A stretch of 12,365 bases of DNA from positions 1 to 12,365 of the forward strand of contig CAZYPS010000054.1 in the NCBI GenBank assembly GCA_964649445.1, in the 5' to 3' direction. Under the pieces are notes generated by a model. That model saw only the letters and a list, made by a program, of their open reading frames with translations, did not search any database and had not been told where the DNA came from. The position numbers and the translations under genes are program-made. Of the stretch, positions 1 to 7,990 are shown in pieces; position 1 is the first letter of the stretch; every line of letters begins with the position of its first letter. The stretch is from JAGXLP01 sp964649445. GTDB taxonomy: Bacteria; Bipolaricaulota; Bipolaricaulia; M55B111.

Positions 1-697
1 CTAATAGCTTCTCAGTCGAGGCAAACGCCCCTTCTACTTCCAAACCTGCTTTTTTGATATATTCCTCCCGTATTGGAATTCCATTATCTCTTAGGGCCTC
101 TTTGTAACCTTCGAGCCTTTCAGCAAAACTAGATATCGCCTCAAACTCCAGGACAATCCCAATATTCTCATGTCCTTGGTCGATAAGGTGCTGAGTCGCC
201 TTGTAAGCTCCACTTTTGTTGTCAGAATATACCTGATCGATTTCTACACCTGAAAGCTTCCTATCAATACAAACTACTGGTACTTCTTCTTCTAACAAAA
301 ATTGTAAATTATCCTTGCCTTCACTTGTCGGGGATATTATAAAACCGTCCACGCGTTTTGATTGTAAAAGGGAAAGGTTTCGCTTTTCCTGGGTCGTGTC
401 TTCGTCAGTATTAGTTAGGATTAGACTAAATTCGTTTTCCCGAACGCAATCTTCTACACCCCGGGCAACCTGAGGAAAAAACGGATTTACTATATCCGAA
501 ACCACGAGAGCAATGGTTTTACTTTTCCCTTTGCTTAATCCCTGCGCTATAGGATCTGGACGATAGTTTAATTCCTCAATAGCTTCATTTACACGTTCGG
601 TAAGTTCAGGGCTAACGTATCTGGTATCATTTATGACATGAGACACCGTTGTCACTGAGACACCGGCACGCTTTGCAACGTCTTTCATTGTGGGCAC
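1..697 (-). CDS. LacI/GalR-family transcriptional repressor, C-terminus cut off by window edge
   Basis: This is a sugar-responsive DNA-binding repressor of which 232 codons are visible; the family usually has about 330-340. The N-terminus (residues 4-24) reads MKDVAKRAGVSVTTVSHVIN, the family helix-turn-helix. A hinge segment follows (YRPDPIAQGLSKGKSKTI, roughly residues 46-63) and then the first part of the periplasmic-binding-protein-like effector domain, with VNPFFPQVARG and ERLEGYKEAL signatures. The reading frame is open to base 1, so the gene is not broken, only truncated by the window. The start chosen is GTG at 697, giving the typical MPT-MKDVA beginning, with AGGAGG 11 bases upstream; an in-frame ATG at 688 is the alternative. 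It is the last visible gene of a sugar/sulfatase cluster and has its own promoter. I infer that it represses the transporter operon through the AAGCGCTT operator near 11515. The effector sugar cannot be read from the sequence. Confidence 0.95.
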   Translation of the reverse strand, partial: MPTMKDVAKRAGVSVTTVSHVINDTRYVSPELTERVNEAIEELNYRPDPIAQGLSKGKSKTIALVVSDIVNPFFPQVARGVEDCVRENEFSLILTNTDEDTTQEKRNLSLLQSKRVDGFIISPTSEGKDNLQFLLEEEVPVVCIDRKLSGVEIDQVYSDNKSGAYKATQHLIDQGHENIGIVLEFEAISSFAERLEGYKEALRDNGIPIREEYIKKAGLEVEGAFASTEKLL

Positions 698-1034
698 TCT
701 GCATCTCCCCTCCTAACGGTTACAGAAGCATTTTTACAAAAAATAGTAAAAATATTTAAGACCTGTCTCAAGGATTTTAATTTGCTCTTAATTCGATCGT
801 CGAGGCTAAATCAAATCATAACGGTCAGGTTAAAACTCAATTACATACGATTTCAACCCTCAGTTACGCCTTTCACTGAAGAGTTCAACAATGGGGGTTG
901 TAGTCCCAAGTGCTGTGAGGTTCGAAGACCAAATTGGATACCTGGAAATAAAAGCACTTCCAATACTTCGACGGCTTTATCAGGAGATTTTATAAGCTTC
1001 TATATTTCTAGAAGTTTGTAAATTATAGTTTATT
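698..1034. other. Gene-free region between sulfatase B and the LacI-family gene
   Basis: This 337-base stretch holds the repressor promoter, two copies of a GAAGTAT-type motif (951-969 and 994-1008) and a 6-bp inverted repeat (CTTCTA/TAGAAG, 999-1016). The inverted repeat has no U-tract, so I do not call it a terminator. Open frames exist on both strands (for example 853-1005 minus, no ATG) but none has a ribosome binding site or a recognisable product. I see no convincing gene. Confidence 0.5.
743..771 (-). promoter_or_regulatory. Sigma-A-type promoter for the LacI-family gene
   Basis: On the minus strand a -35 box TTGAGA (771-766) is followed by a 17-base spacer and a -10 box TACTAT (748-743). 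The boxes match the consensus at 5 of 6 and 4 of 6 positions. The repressor GTG lies about 45 bases downstream. No AAGCGCTT-type operator is visible here, so autoregulation through that motif is not supported. Confidence 0.6.
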
Positions 1035-2654
1035 CTATTCAGAATCAAACTTCTGGAAGTCTCTGTTTTTAAATCCCCATACCTCAGGATAAGCGAGTCT
1101 GAACGAATCCCTAAAACAGCCCCACCTTTTGTCAGTCTGCAGTTTTGCCTTTAACTTCTTCCGCATCTCCCTGGCTTCTTCTTCATGGCTCCCTTTCTTT
1201 AGTAAATTTGTGTAATTCTGGTCTTCAAGCAAATACAGCTCGTCATATTCCGAAGCTAAGTTGAACGTGTACATATAATGACGTCCATCGCCAAGCTCAA
1301 CTTTGAGAGCAACAGCGGGATTTGGTGTTACGTGCCAGAATGTTTCAAATACTATTCCTTCTCCGTGTATTTTCTCTCTATTATTTATACAATCCAGCAG
1401 GCTCTTACCATCGAAAAATGCTGAGGGGTCAATTCCCTCTATATCAAGAAACGTAGGGGCGATGTCCATAAGCGAAACCAATTCTTGAATGTTTTTTCCC
1501 GCGTACTTGTTTTCCGGGAGCTTCATAACTAAAGGTACATTGCTAACTTTCGGGTGACCGTAGGTTCCTTTATCTATCAATCCCCTTTCGACGTTCATCT
1601 CACCGTGGTCTCCGGCGAAAGCAATCATACAGTCCTGATACAGATCCCTTGTTTTCAACGCTTCTAAGAAGTGGTTTATTGCTCTATCCATAACCTCAAT
1701 TTGTAATAGGTTTGTTACTATATAGTCTCGAGCTGTTTTTTTATCGTATAATCCCCAGTTCTTCCGATATTGATGGTAGACAAGTGGTTCAAAACCCGGT
1801 CTTTGAAACTCATCCTTTTTCAGATCCAAATAAGTTTGTGGCAGCTCAACTGAATCCTTCAGGTCGTCAAGCCGTTTCCGGGCATACTGTTCGGGAACGA
1901 AGAACGGCTGGTGGGGAGAGAAAAAATCTAGTTGCAAAAAGAGCTTTTCTTCGGAACTCCGTTGGTTTAACATAATATCCAATTTCTTTACTGCCTTTTT
2001 AACCAGGAAAAAGGGGTACGTAGCTTCAATGGGAAATTCTCCCCCATCTTTATCAGTTATCCAGCCCCCGTAAAAGTTTCCTTCAGTTTGCCTGTCCTGT
2101 TGCAAACCGTTAATAATTTTGCCGAATCTGAGTCCCTGTATTCCAAAATCAGCAAGATAATCCCGGTACTCATCGTCCTCCTGGATCGGAGGAGCCCATT
2201 GATCCCAGGGAGTGTCGTTTTCTCCAAAAACCTTAATAAACTTTTCAGCCCCTACATGACATTTCCCGACATGGCGAATAATATGGCCTTCGTTCTGTAA
2301 ATACTCCTGAAAGATGGGGTCATCTAACCTCAGTTCAGACTGGATACCAGCGTGAGCTCTTCCTTTATTTACCAACAAATATGGATATCTCCCGGTAAAG
2401 AGAGAAGCTCTGGAAGGTCCACACAAAGGAGAAACGGACGTAGCATTTGTAAAATTCACCCCAGAACTCTGCAGTTCTTTCATGGCCGGAGTTTTAATTT
2501 CTCTATAGTAACTACTACCTTGGGAATAACTTTCCGGAGGTATCATATCTACCGTTAACAGGATCTTTAAACCAGGTCCCTCGAGATCCCTCCTATTATA
2601 AGACCCTTGCTTGCTCATATTGTCTAAATAACCTACGGATTCATCGTTTTCCAT
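1035..2654 (-). CDS. Sulfatase B, type I formylglycine-dependent, cytoplasmic
   Basis: This 539-residue enzyme belongs to the alkaline-phosphatase-superfamily sulfatases, which hydrolyse sulfate esters using a formylglycine made from cysteine. The sulfatase signature is intact: Cys78 in PLCGPSRASLFTGRYP, followed by the GK-x-H motif (Lys131, His133), SPHQPFF near 246-252 and the metal-site AGDHGE (Asp349, His350), with Lys362 and His367 after it. No signal peptide or membrane segment is visible, so it should act in the cytoplasm. Two features are odd. The first beta strand (LKILLTVDMIPP, residues 29-40) is preceded by about 28 extra hydrophilic residues. The residue after metal ligand Asp36 is Met37, where many relatives have Asp or Gln. 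The ribosome binding site at the annotated ATG is weak (GGA 9 bases upstream); Met13 is an alternative start. It lies 74 bases downstream of sulfatase A. The sulfated substrate is inferred from context to be a mannose-containing sugar. Confidence 0.9.
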   Translation of the reverse strand: MENDESVGYLDNMSKQGSYNRRDLEGPGLKILLTVDMIPPESYSQGSSYYREIKTPAMKELQSSGVNFTNATSVSPLCGPSRASLFTGRYPYLLVNKGRAHAGIQSELRLDDPIFQEYLQNEGHIIRHVGKCHVGAEKFIKVFGENDTPWDQWAPPIQEDDEYRDYLADFGIQGLRFGKIINGLQQDRQTEGNFYGGWITDKDGGEFPIEATYPFFLVKKAVKKLDIMLNQRSSEEKLFLQLDFFSPHQPFFVPEQYARKRLDDLKDSVELPQTYLDLKKDEFQRPGFEPLVYHQYRKNWGLYDKKTARDYIVTNLLQIEVMDRAINHFLEALKTRDLYQDCMIAFAGDHGEMNVERGLIDKGTYGHPKVSNVPLVMKLPENKYAGKNIQELVSLMDIAPTFLDIEGIDPSAFFDGKSLLDCINNREKIHGEGIVFETFWHVTPNPAVALKVELGDGRHYMYTFNLASEYDELYLLEDQNYTNLLKKGSHEEEAREMRKKLKAKLQTDKRWGCFRDSFRLAYPEVWGFKNRDFQKFDSE

Positions 2655-2728
2655 ATGGAGATTCCAACCTTTTCCTTATTTTTTGTCAAAATTCGGAACT
2701 GGACCAATGTAAAAATGGATAACCCACT

Positions 2729-4204
2729 TCAATAAGGTGCAGTTCTGATGGGTAAAGGATCTTCCGTCAGGATTAATTTATCCAGTAGTTTCCTTATCAA
2801 CCTCTCTCTTACCTCCTGGTACTCTCCTAAGCTCCACAAGTTTTCGTATTCCTCGGAGTCTTTCCGCAAGTCATACAATTCTCCATAGGATTTTCCTGGG
2901 TAGTAAGTCAGCCGCCATTCCTCAGAACGCAAAGTCTTTATGTTAAAACCCCAGTCCCCGCTGTTTTGTTCCGTCAAGGCAAAATCGTATCCAATCCCCG
3001 TGTTGCCATTTAACATAGGTGCTAAAGATCTTCCCTGAATCCCGGCCGGAAGTTCTATACCGGCAAGTTCAGATATAGTGGGCCAGATATCCGTGTGTTG
3101 GGTAATCTCAGTAGACCTTGAAGCACAGCCAGTTGTTTCGGTTCCCTTAATTATCAGGGGTACCCGAATCAAGGAATCGTAATGAAAAGGGCCTTTAAAG
3201 ATAAGTCCGTGGTCTCCAAGAAGTTCTCCATGGTCGCTAGTAAAGATAATTATTGTATCTTCGTACTGCCCCGCTTCTTTTAATTTCTGGACGATTCGTC
3301 CGATATTTTCATCTATCAACTTAACCATCCCATAATACCTGGCCCGAACCTCTTTATAGTCCTGCGGCGAAAAGGTATAGAAATTATACTTCTCATTTCC
3401 CGGGCTTTTACCTTTCATCATTTCTTCAAAGTGAGGCGGCTTATCTTCCATTTCGCCTTCTTTCGGCATTATAGGTAGGGTAACGTCCTCAGGATCGTAC
3501 ATAGAAGCATAAGGTTCCGGCGGGTCGAATGGATGATGGGGATCAACAAAGGAACACCAAGCGAAAAAAGGCTCTTCCATGTTATCCTCTATAAAATCAA
3601 TTACCCTGTCGCTTATCCAGGTGGTCTGGTGTAAATTGGGGTCTATTTCGTTTTCCTCTACCTGGGGCGGGACTCCTTCTTCTCCCAACCCTCCCAGATC
3701 CTTCTCTATCTTCTTCTCACCCTGCCTCTTAACGTATTCATAAGCCTGTTGGTCTTTTTGGTTTAAGTACTCCAGATACTCTCCCTTTTTGCTATCGTTT
3801 GTTATGTGTGTTACTTGGAAACCAAAGTCATCCTCAGGCCAGCTTTTTACCGGATCTGCTCCTGTACCTAATTGAGGTGTAAGATGCATTTTCCCGAATG
3901 CACCGGTTCGGTAATTATTCCTCTTTAGCACTCGGGCAATTGTTTGCTCGCCCTCTCTCGCCGAGACGCCGTTTTCTCGCAAGCCATGATTTCTGGGATA
4001 CCTACCAGTGAATATAGTCATCCGGGAAGGAGAACAAACCGGATTTTGAGTAAAATGGTTGTCGAAAACTACCCCGTCGGATGACAAATTACTTAAATTT
4101 TTGGTTCCGACCAATCTATTGCCATAAACGCTTAAAGCCGAACTCCTTAATTGGTCAGCGGTAATTAATAGAATATTTGTTTTCTTATCCATAGTATCAC
4201 CCAT
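2729..4204 (-). CDS. Sulfatase A, type I formylglycine-dependent, cytoplasmic
   Basis: This is a 491-residue sulfatase. The formylglycine precursor is Cys57 in NPVCSPSRMTIFTGRYP. Metal ligands are visible as Asp17-Gln18 in LLITADQLR and Asp324-His325 in FTSDHGELLGDHG. Other catalytic elements are GK-x-H (Lys105, His107), DPHHPF (221-226), and Lys337 and His341 in the segment FKGPFHYDSLIRVPL. Length and motif order match bacterial arylsulfatase/choline-sulfatase-like enzymes. Phosphonate monoester hydrolases share the Asp-Gln/Asp-His metal set, so side activities are possible; the GK-x-H motif favours a true sulfatase. There is no signal peptide. Two ATGs are close together: 4204 has only a poor ribosome binding site, whereas 4192 has GGGTG five bases upstream and gives the more typical MDKKTNILLITAD start, so 4192 may be correct. 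A 296-base gap precedes it and sulfatase B follows. Maturation needs a formylglycine-generating enzyme or anSME encoded elsewhere. Confidence 0.93.
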   Translation of the reverse strand: MGDTMDKKTNILLITADQLRSSALSVYGNRLVGTKNLSNLSSDGVVFDNHFTQNPVCSPSRMTIFTGRYPRNHGLRENGVSAREGEQTIARVLKRNNYRTGAFGKMHLTPQLGTGADPVKSWPEDDFGFQVTHITNDSKKGEYLEYLNQKDQQAYEYVKRQGEKKIEKDLGGLGEEGVPPQVEENEIDPNLHQTTWISDRVIDFIEDNMEEPFFAWCSFVDPHHPFDPPEPYASMYDPEDVTLPIMPKEGEMEDKPPHFEEMMKGKSPGNEKYNFYTFSPQDYKEVRARYYGMVKLIDENIGRIVQKLKEAGQYEDTIIIFTSDHGELLGDHGLIFKGPFHYDSLIRVPLIIKGTETTGCASRSTEITQHTDIWPTISELAGIELPAGIQGRSLAPMLNGNTGIGYDFALTEQNSGDWGFNIKTLRSEEWRLTYYPGKSYGELYDLRKDSEEYENLWSLGEYQEVRERLIRKLLDKLILTEDPLPIRTAPY

Positions 4205-4500
4205 TCGGAGCTCTCTCGCTCAGACAAAAGTATTTCTGAAGTAGTTTAAAAGCTTCGATACTTCAAATCATTTAACTTCCGTTAAGAACAAACTCTATCA
4301 TCAAGAAATCTTATTTTTAGCTGCCCAAAAACTTTTCTTTTCCATAAAGGACCTGTCAAGCTAAAAACCAGAACTTCTTCTCTCCTCAACTTTAAGTAGC
4401 CATTTCATCGAGAAGGGCCATCACGTATTAAAATCCATTTCCCATTTACTGTCTCGGCATCTAGCCTTTCGAAAAACAATTAATCCGACTGATTTGTTTG
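4205..4500. other. Gene-free region between the isomerase and sulfatase A
   Basis: This 296-base gap is the longest inside the cluster and may carry a separate promoter for the sulfatase pair. On the minus strand a perfect -35-like TTGACA (4359-4354) occurs, but no good -10 lies 16-18 bases downstream. A copy of the GAAGTATnGAAGCTT motif is at 4264-4250, within an inverted arrangement GAAGTA...TACTTC (4264-4238). Just after the isomerase stop, a weak AAACAA/TTGTTT stem followed by Ts resembles a poor terminator. No gene is supported. Confidence 0.45.
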
Positions 4501-5019
4501 TTAAACTCTTTTAATATTAGGATTTGTAAAAACGTCGTGCTCATCTCGGCTAGTACTGGAAAATTCCGATACAACTGCCCCCTCGTTACCCGCTTGGAAC
4601 CAATGTTTCGTGTTTGGTTGAATGGTATATTGCTCTCCAGGTCTCAACCTTATTTCTTTGCCAACCGTATAATACTGTTCGTTACCGTCAGGGGGAGAAC
4701 AGGCTGGATTATCCGTCGGTTCTCCTTCCACATAAAGGTACACTTCACCCCATCTACACCTAAAAGTCTCCTTCTTGCCTGGTTCTCCTTTAACTTTTGG
4801 GTGCCGGTGTTCCGGACAGGTCTGGCCAGGCAAGATTACGAGTTCTTTTGCGCAGTAACGATCGGTATTTACGTAGGTAAGGATCTGCAAGCCGATCTCT
4901 TTAATTCTGTTTAACCCCAGATCGGTTACCTCAATTTGTTCCTCTTCGGTAAAAGTAATTGCGATACTAGCCTCATCCAATAACTTTAGAGTAATGGCTT
5001 TTGCCTCTTTTCGATCCAT
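4501..5019 (-). CDS. D-lyxose ketol-isomerase (cupin), probable mannose isomerase activity
   Basis: This 172-residue single-domain cupin closely resembles the Bacillus YdaE-type D-lyxose isomerase (EC 5.3.1.15). Recognisable segments are YVNTDRYCAKELVILPGQTCPEHRHP, KETFRCRWGEVYLYVEGE and YTIQPNTKHWFQAG. The metal site is complete: His71, His73, Glu84 and His139. Family members interconvert D-lyxose/D-xylulose and commonly D-mannose/D-fructose. Directly downstream of an alpha-mannosidase, conversion of released mannose to fructose is the likely role, an inference from context. The length matches the family (about 165-180). The start has AGGAGG five bases upstream. The 177 bases separating it from the mannosidase contain a complex imperfect stem (about 5057-5100) but no clear promoter, so it is probably in the same transcript. 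It should be cytoplasmic. Confidence 0.92.
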   Translation of the reverse strand: MDRKEAKAITLKLLDEASIAITFTEEEQIEVTDLGLNRIKEIGLQILTYVNTDRYCAKELVILPGQTCPEHRHPKVKGEPGKKETFRCRWGEVYLYVEGEPTDNPACSPPDGNEQYYTVGKEIRLRPGEQYTIQPNTKHWFQAGNEGAVVSEFSSTSRDEHDVFTNPNIKRV

Positions 5020-5196
5020 TTTTCCCTCCTTTCTTTACCTATCCTAAACAAATGGGAGCAACACCACTCTGGACAGCCGGCTAGCCACTTGGTGAGTTGC
5101 ATTAATATCTATTAGTCCTAGCTGATCTGCCTTGAAATCACATGAGTTTCGCTTTTAAGCATGTAGTTCCGATCAGATCCGAGAAAATTATTTTGC
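5020..5196. other. Intercistronic region with a possible stem between mannosidase and isomerase
   Basis: These 177 bases contain no ORF of note. Around 5057-5100 the arms GCAACACC and GGTGAGTTGC can pair with a two-base bulge, enclosing the overlapping palindromes AGCCGGCT (5075-5082) and GGCTAGCC (5079-5086). It could be an RNA processing or stability element. No U-tract follows and no good promoter boxes were found. Confidence 0.3.
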
Positions 5197-7953
5197 TTAT
5201 TCGGTTTGTAATCTCCAAGTTTTAATCTCATGAGGCGCAAAAGTCTGTTTAATCGTGCCGGCTTTAACTTCTAACTCCTCAACCTTCTCTTCAGCCATAT
5301 TACTACAATAGACCTCTGACAAGTTCTTATTGATAGTTATTTCTCCACTTACCTCATCGTCCGTAATGTTATAGATCCTCAATATGAAACCTTCTTCATC
5401 TTCCACCGTTTTTAGAGAGCTCAAGTTTAGAGATTCGGGCTTTACTTCTACAAAAGAAAAACTACCTGGCAACGACCCGCCTTCAGGGGGGACTTGGTTG
5501 TCTTGATGACTTATAATGCGACCGCTACTGAACTCATGGGCGTACTTATGGATATTTGATTTTTTCCATGAACCTCCATGAGGCATCACGGCGTAGGAAA
5601 ATTCGTACTCGCCCAGACACTGAGCACCTGGTGTCGGAAGTTTTCTCAAGCTTCCTATAGTACTGTTACGAGACAGGAAATCATCGTTAGCCAGCCAACC
5701 CACTGAGCGCAACAGGGTCAACGCAATAGTATCGTTTTCTATGACTTCATATTCCTGCAATCCCTTATTGAAAACAGCCAGGCCTGATTCGCCAGTACTG
5801 ATATCGACGAAGGATTTTTGAGGGTAAGTGGTGACCTCACTTTCTATTTCTGAGTCCTCGTATTCTTTATGAATAGATCTCTTGTTTACTGTAAACGCCC
5901 CTTCTGCATGGGAAAATTCAACCTCCTTCCCTAAACTAAATAGGCTCCGTAATCTATGGTCCTTAGCTTTGTTATCCACGGTGGTATTTATCTCTACGTA
6001 AGGCTTGTCTATTCCTAAGCTTACCAAAGAAGATATCCTGCAGTGGTTTTTTTGGGAAGAGCGCTTTACTCTATCTTCCGAAAGACTTTCCGGAACTTCC
6101 AACTTATGTTCGACCTTGTAACTGGCAATTATCGGTCCGGCATGAACCAACTCCACATTCGTTACGCTATGGGCACCGCTATGTACGACCTCGTCAATTT
6201 TCGGTCGGGAGTAATTATACTCATCCCCGGCATCGCCCATATCCTCAAACTTATTCCAGCCGGAAAATTCACTGCCACGTTTCTTATCCTTGACAACTAA
6301 GGCACCATCGTCCCCGATCGATACCCTTAGATAATCGTTTTCCATCGTATTATTTTTTCGATTTACTTGGACTCTACCTGTCAAGCCAGGAATACCTTTC
6401 TCTTCAGCGTGGCTGTATATATTTTTTTCGTCTTTTCCAGTAAAGTACAAACCGTAAACTTTAAAGCCAGTAGGAGGGATATCTTTCACAGGAAACGAGA
6501 CATCGAAAACCTTCTTATCTACCCTTTTGGCCAACCTATCTGGTTCTGGTTCAATATTGATCTCGGTTTTCTCGTCGAGAACTTGATATGGCAAGATATT
6601 GCCGTCTCCGTCTTTTAATTCAAAATCCTCTACTTCGTCCTCCACTTCGTGTTCAATCCCAAGATCTTCTCTCTTTATCCCTTCAAATGGAGTATTAAGT
6701 TCAATCTCAGTCTTAACTGAACCCGAATAGGGCTGATCTTCGGAATTAAAGACTACCAGCATATAATCCGCATTGCTTATTTTCTCGTTATTTATTTCCC
6801 TGGCCAAAGAGTCGAATGCTTTGCTCAATATCTCATCACAAATTTCCTCAGCCCAGTCGTATCGGGTTAACATTTGGTCATGAACTTCATCTATGCTACA
6901 GCCACAGATGCCATCGTGTGTCTGGTTTTTTAAGAGATACTCCCAGGCTTTATCCACTAGCTTTTTGTGGTTTTGGCCCTCAAAAATGGCACTGATTGTG
7001 GAAAAGGGCTCAACCCATTTTTCCAGCAAAGTTTCAAGCTTTGAATTTCTGGTCTTCAAATATGATCTCGTTGAAAGTGTCCCCGGAAATATCTCCCCTC
7101 GATCCGTTGAACGTCTCAATTCACCATTTACTTCGCTCAATTCCGGGTCCTCTTCTTCGACCGCTTCTTTAAGGCTGTTCGTAAAATCACGCAAGTTACT
7201 ATGCTTGAGTTCGACGTCGGTAAATTCCTCGTTGAGTCTATCAATGATATCTGGCACGTGGGGTTGAGCTTCCAGATGATCGCACCCGTTCATCAAGATG
7301 ATTTCGTCAGTAACAGCTCGTTGTTTTTCTCTCTGAAGGACCTCACGGATAAAATTACCGGCTTCCCCTTTTTTCTCTGGAATACTCGCCAGGTTACAGT
7401 AACCCTCATACAAAAACGTGGTTAAAGTTTCGGACCCATCGTCACCTTTCCAGAGAAACTGTGAATCCTCGATCCGTTCCCCAACTCCACGCCAGAGTAA
7501 GGCATTTTCTAGACCAAAGCCGTCCAGAATCGCTGGCATTTGAGATATGTGTCCGAACATATCGGGAATATAACCAATTTTCATAGGTTCACCAAATTCC
7601 CGAGAAACTTTCATCCCTTTTAGAAAGTTTCTAACTATCGATTCGCCACTAACCAGGAACTCATCTGGTAGTACATACCAGGGTCCTATGTTGACGTTAC
7701 CTTCTTCAATGATTTTTTTGAGTTCCTCCTTCCGGTCCGGCTTTACATCCAAGTAGTCCTCCAGAACGATAGTCTGACCATCCAGTGTGAATTCGTACTG
7801 AGGTTTTTCTTTTAGAACTTCCAGCAAATTATCAATTAGATCGACCAAACGAACTCTAAATTGCTGGAAAGTTAAATACCACTCGCGATCCCAGTGGGTA
7901 TGAGAAACTATATGAACTGTATATTCATTTTCTTTCCCGGAGTTGGAATTCAT
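5197..7953 (-). CDS. GH38 alpha-mannosidase (MngB-like), cytoplasmic
   Basis: This 918-residue glycoside hydrolase of family 38 cleaves terminal alpha-mannosides with retention of configuration, using a zinc ion. The N-terminal catalytic domain begins with SHTHWDREWY (zinc ligands His20 and Asp22). The nucleophile is Asp131 in GYIPDMFGHISQMPAIL. Further signatures are MNGCDHLEAQP (221-231), GELRRSTDRGEIFPGTLSTR (277-296) and QTHDGICGCSIDEVH (344-358), which carries the fourth zinc-ligand position (His346). The remainder is the usual helical bundle and C-terminal beta domains. Length compares with E. coli MngB (about 880) and streptococcal GH38 enzymes (about 900). No signal peptide is present, so it acts on imported substrate. 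It follows the second permease by 37 bases, with AGGAGG five bases before the ATG, so it belongs to the transporter operon. With an ABC importer rather than a PTS, an unphosphorylated mannoside is expected. Linkage specificity cannot be read from the sequence. Confidence 0.95.
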   Translation of the reverse strand: MNSNSGKENEYTVHIVSHTHWDREWYLTFQQFRVRLVDLIDNLLEVLKEKPQYEFTLDGQTIVLEDYLDVKPDRKEELKKIIEEGNVNIGPWYVLPDEFLVSGESIVRNFLKGMKVSREFGEPMKIGYIPDMFGHISQMPAILDGFGLENALLWRGVGERIEDSQFLWKGDDGSETLTTFLYEGYCNLASIPEKKGEAGNFIREVLQREKQRAVTDEIILMNGCDHLEAQPHVPDIIDRLNEEFTDVELKHSNLRDFTNSLKEAVEEEDPELSEVNGELRRSTDRGEIFPGTLSTRSYLKTRNSKLETLLEKWVEPFSTISAIFEGQNHKKLVDKAWEYLLKNQTHDGICGCSIDEVHDQMLTRYDWAEEICDEILSKAFDSLAREINNEKISNADYMLVVFNSEDQPYSGSVKTEIELNTPFEGIKREDLGIEHEVEDEVEDFELKDGDGNILPYQVLDEKTEINIEPEPDRLAKRVDKKVFDVSFPVKDIPPTGFKVYGLYFTGKDEKNIYSHAEEKGIPGLTGRVQVNRKNNTMENDYLRVSIGDDGALVVKDKKRGSEFSGWNKFEDMGDAGDEYNYSRPKIDEVVHSGAHSVTNVELVHAGPIIASYKVEHKLEVPESLSEDRVKRSSQKNHCRISSLVSLGIDKPYVEINTTVDNKAKDHRLRSLFSLGKEVEFSHAEGAFTVNKRSIHKEYEDSEIESEVTTYPQKSFVDISTGESGLAVFNKGLQEYEVIENDTIALTLLRSVGWLANDDFLSRNSTIGSLRKLPTPGAQCLGEYEFSYAVMPHGGSWKKSNIHKYAHEFSSGRIISHQDNQVPPEGGSLPGSFSFVEVKPESLNLSSLKTVEDEEGFILRIYNITDDEVSGEITINKNLSEVYCSNMAEEKVEELEVKAGTIKQTFAPHEIKTWRLQTE

Positions 7954-7990
7954 GGATACCTCCTAAAAGTAAATCTAAAGCAATCTTTAA

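Noticed and set aside
994..1016. Rho-independent terminator after sulfatase B
   Set aside because: The stem is only six A/T-rich pairs and is followed by ATAAAATC rather than a U-run.
782..1021. Plus-strand 79-codon frame starting with TTG
   Set aside because: No ribosome binding site, no recognisable domain, and opposite to the cluster direction; treated as unexplained spacer rather than a gene.
4331..4359. Promoter for the sulfatases based on TTGACA at 4359-4354
   Set aside because: No TATAAT-like box at 16-18 bases; a promoter in this gap remains possible but is not shown.
5057..5100. Terminator between mannosidase and isomerase
   Set aside because: The stem is imperfect and bulged and there is no U-tract on the transcribed strand.
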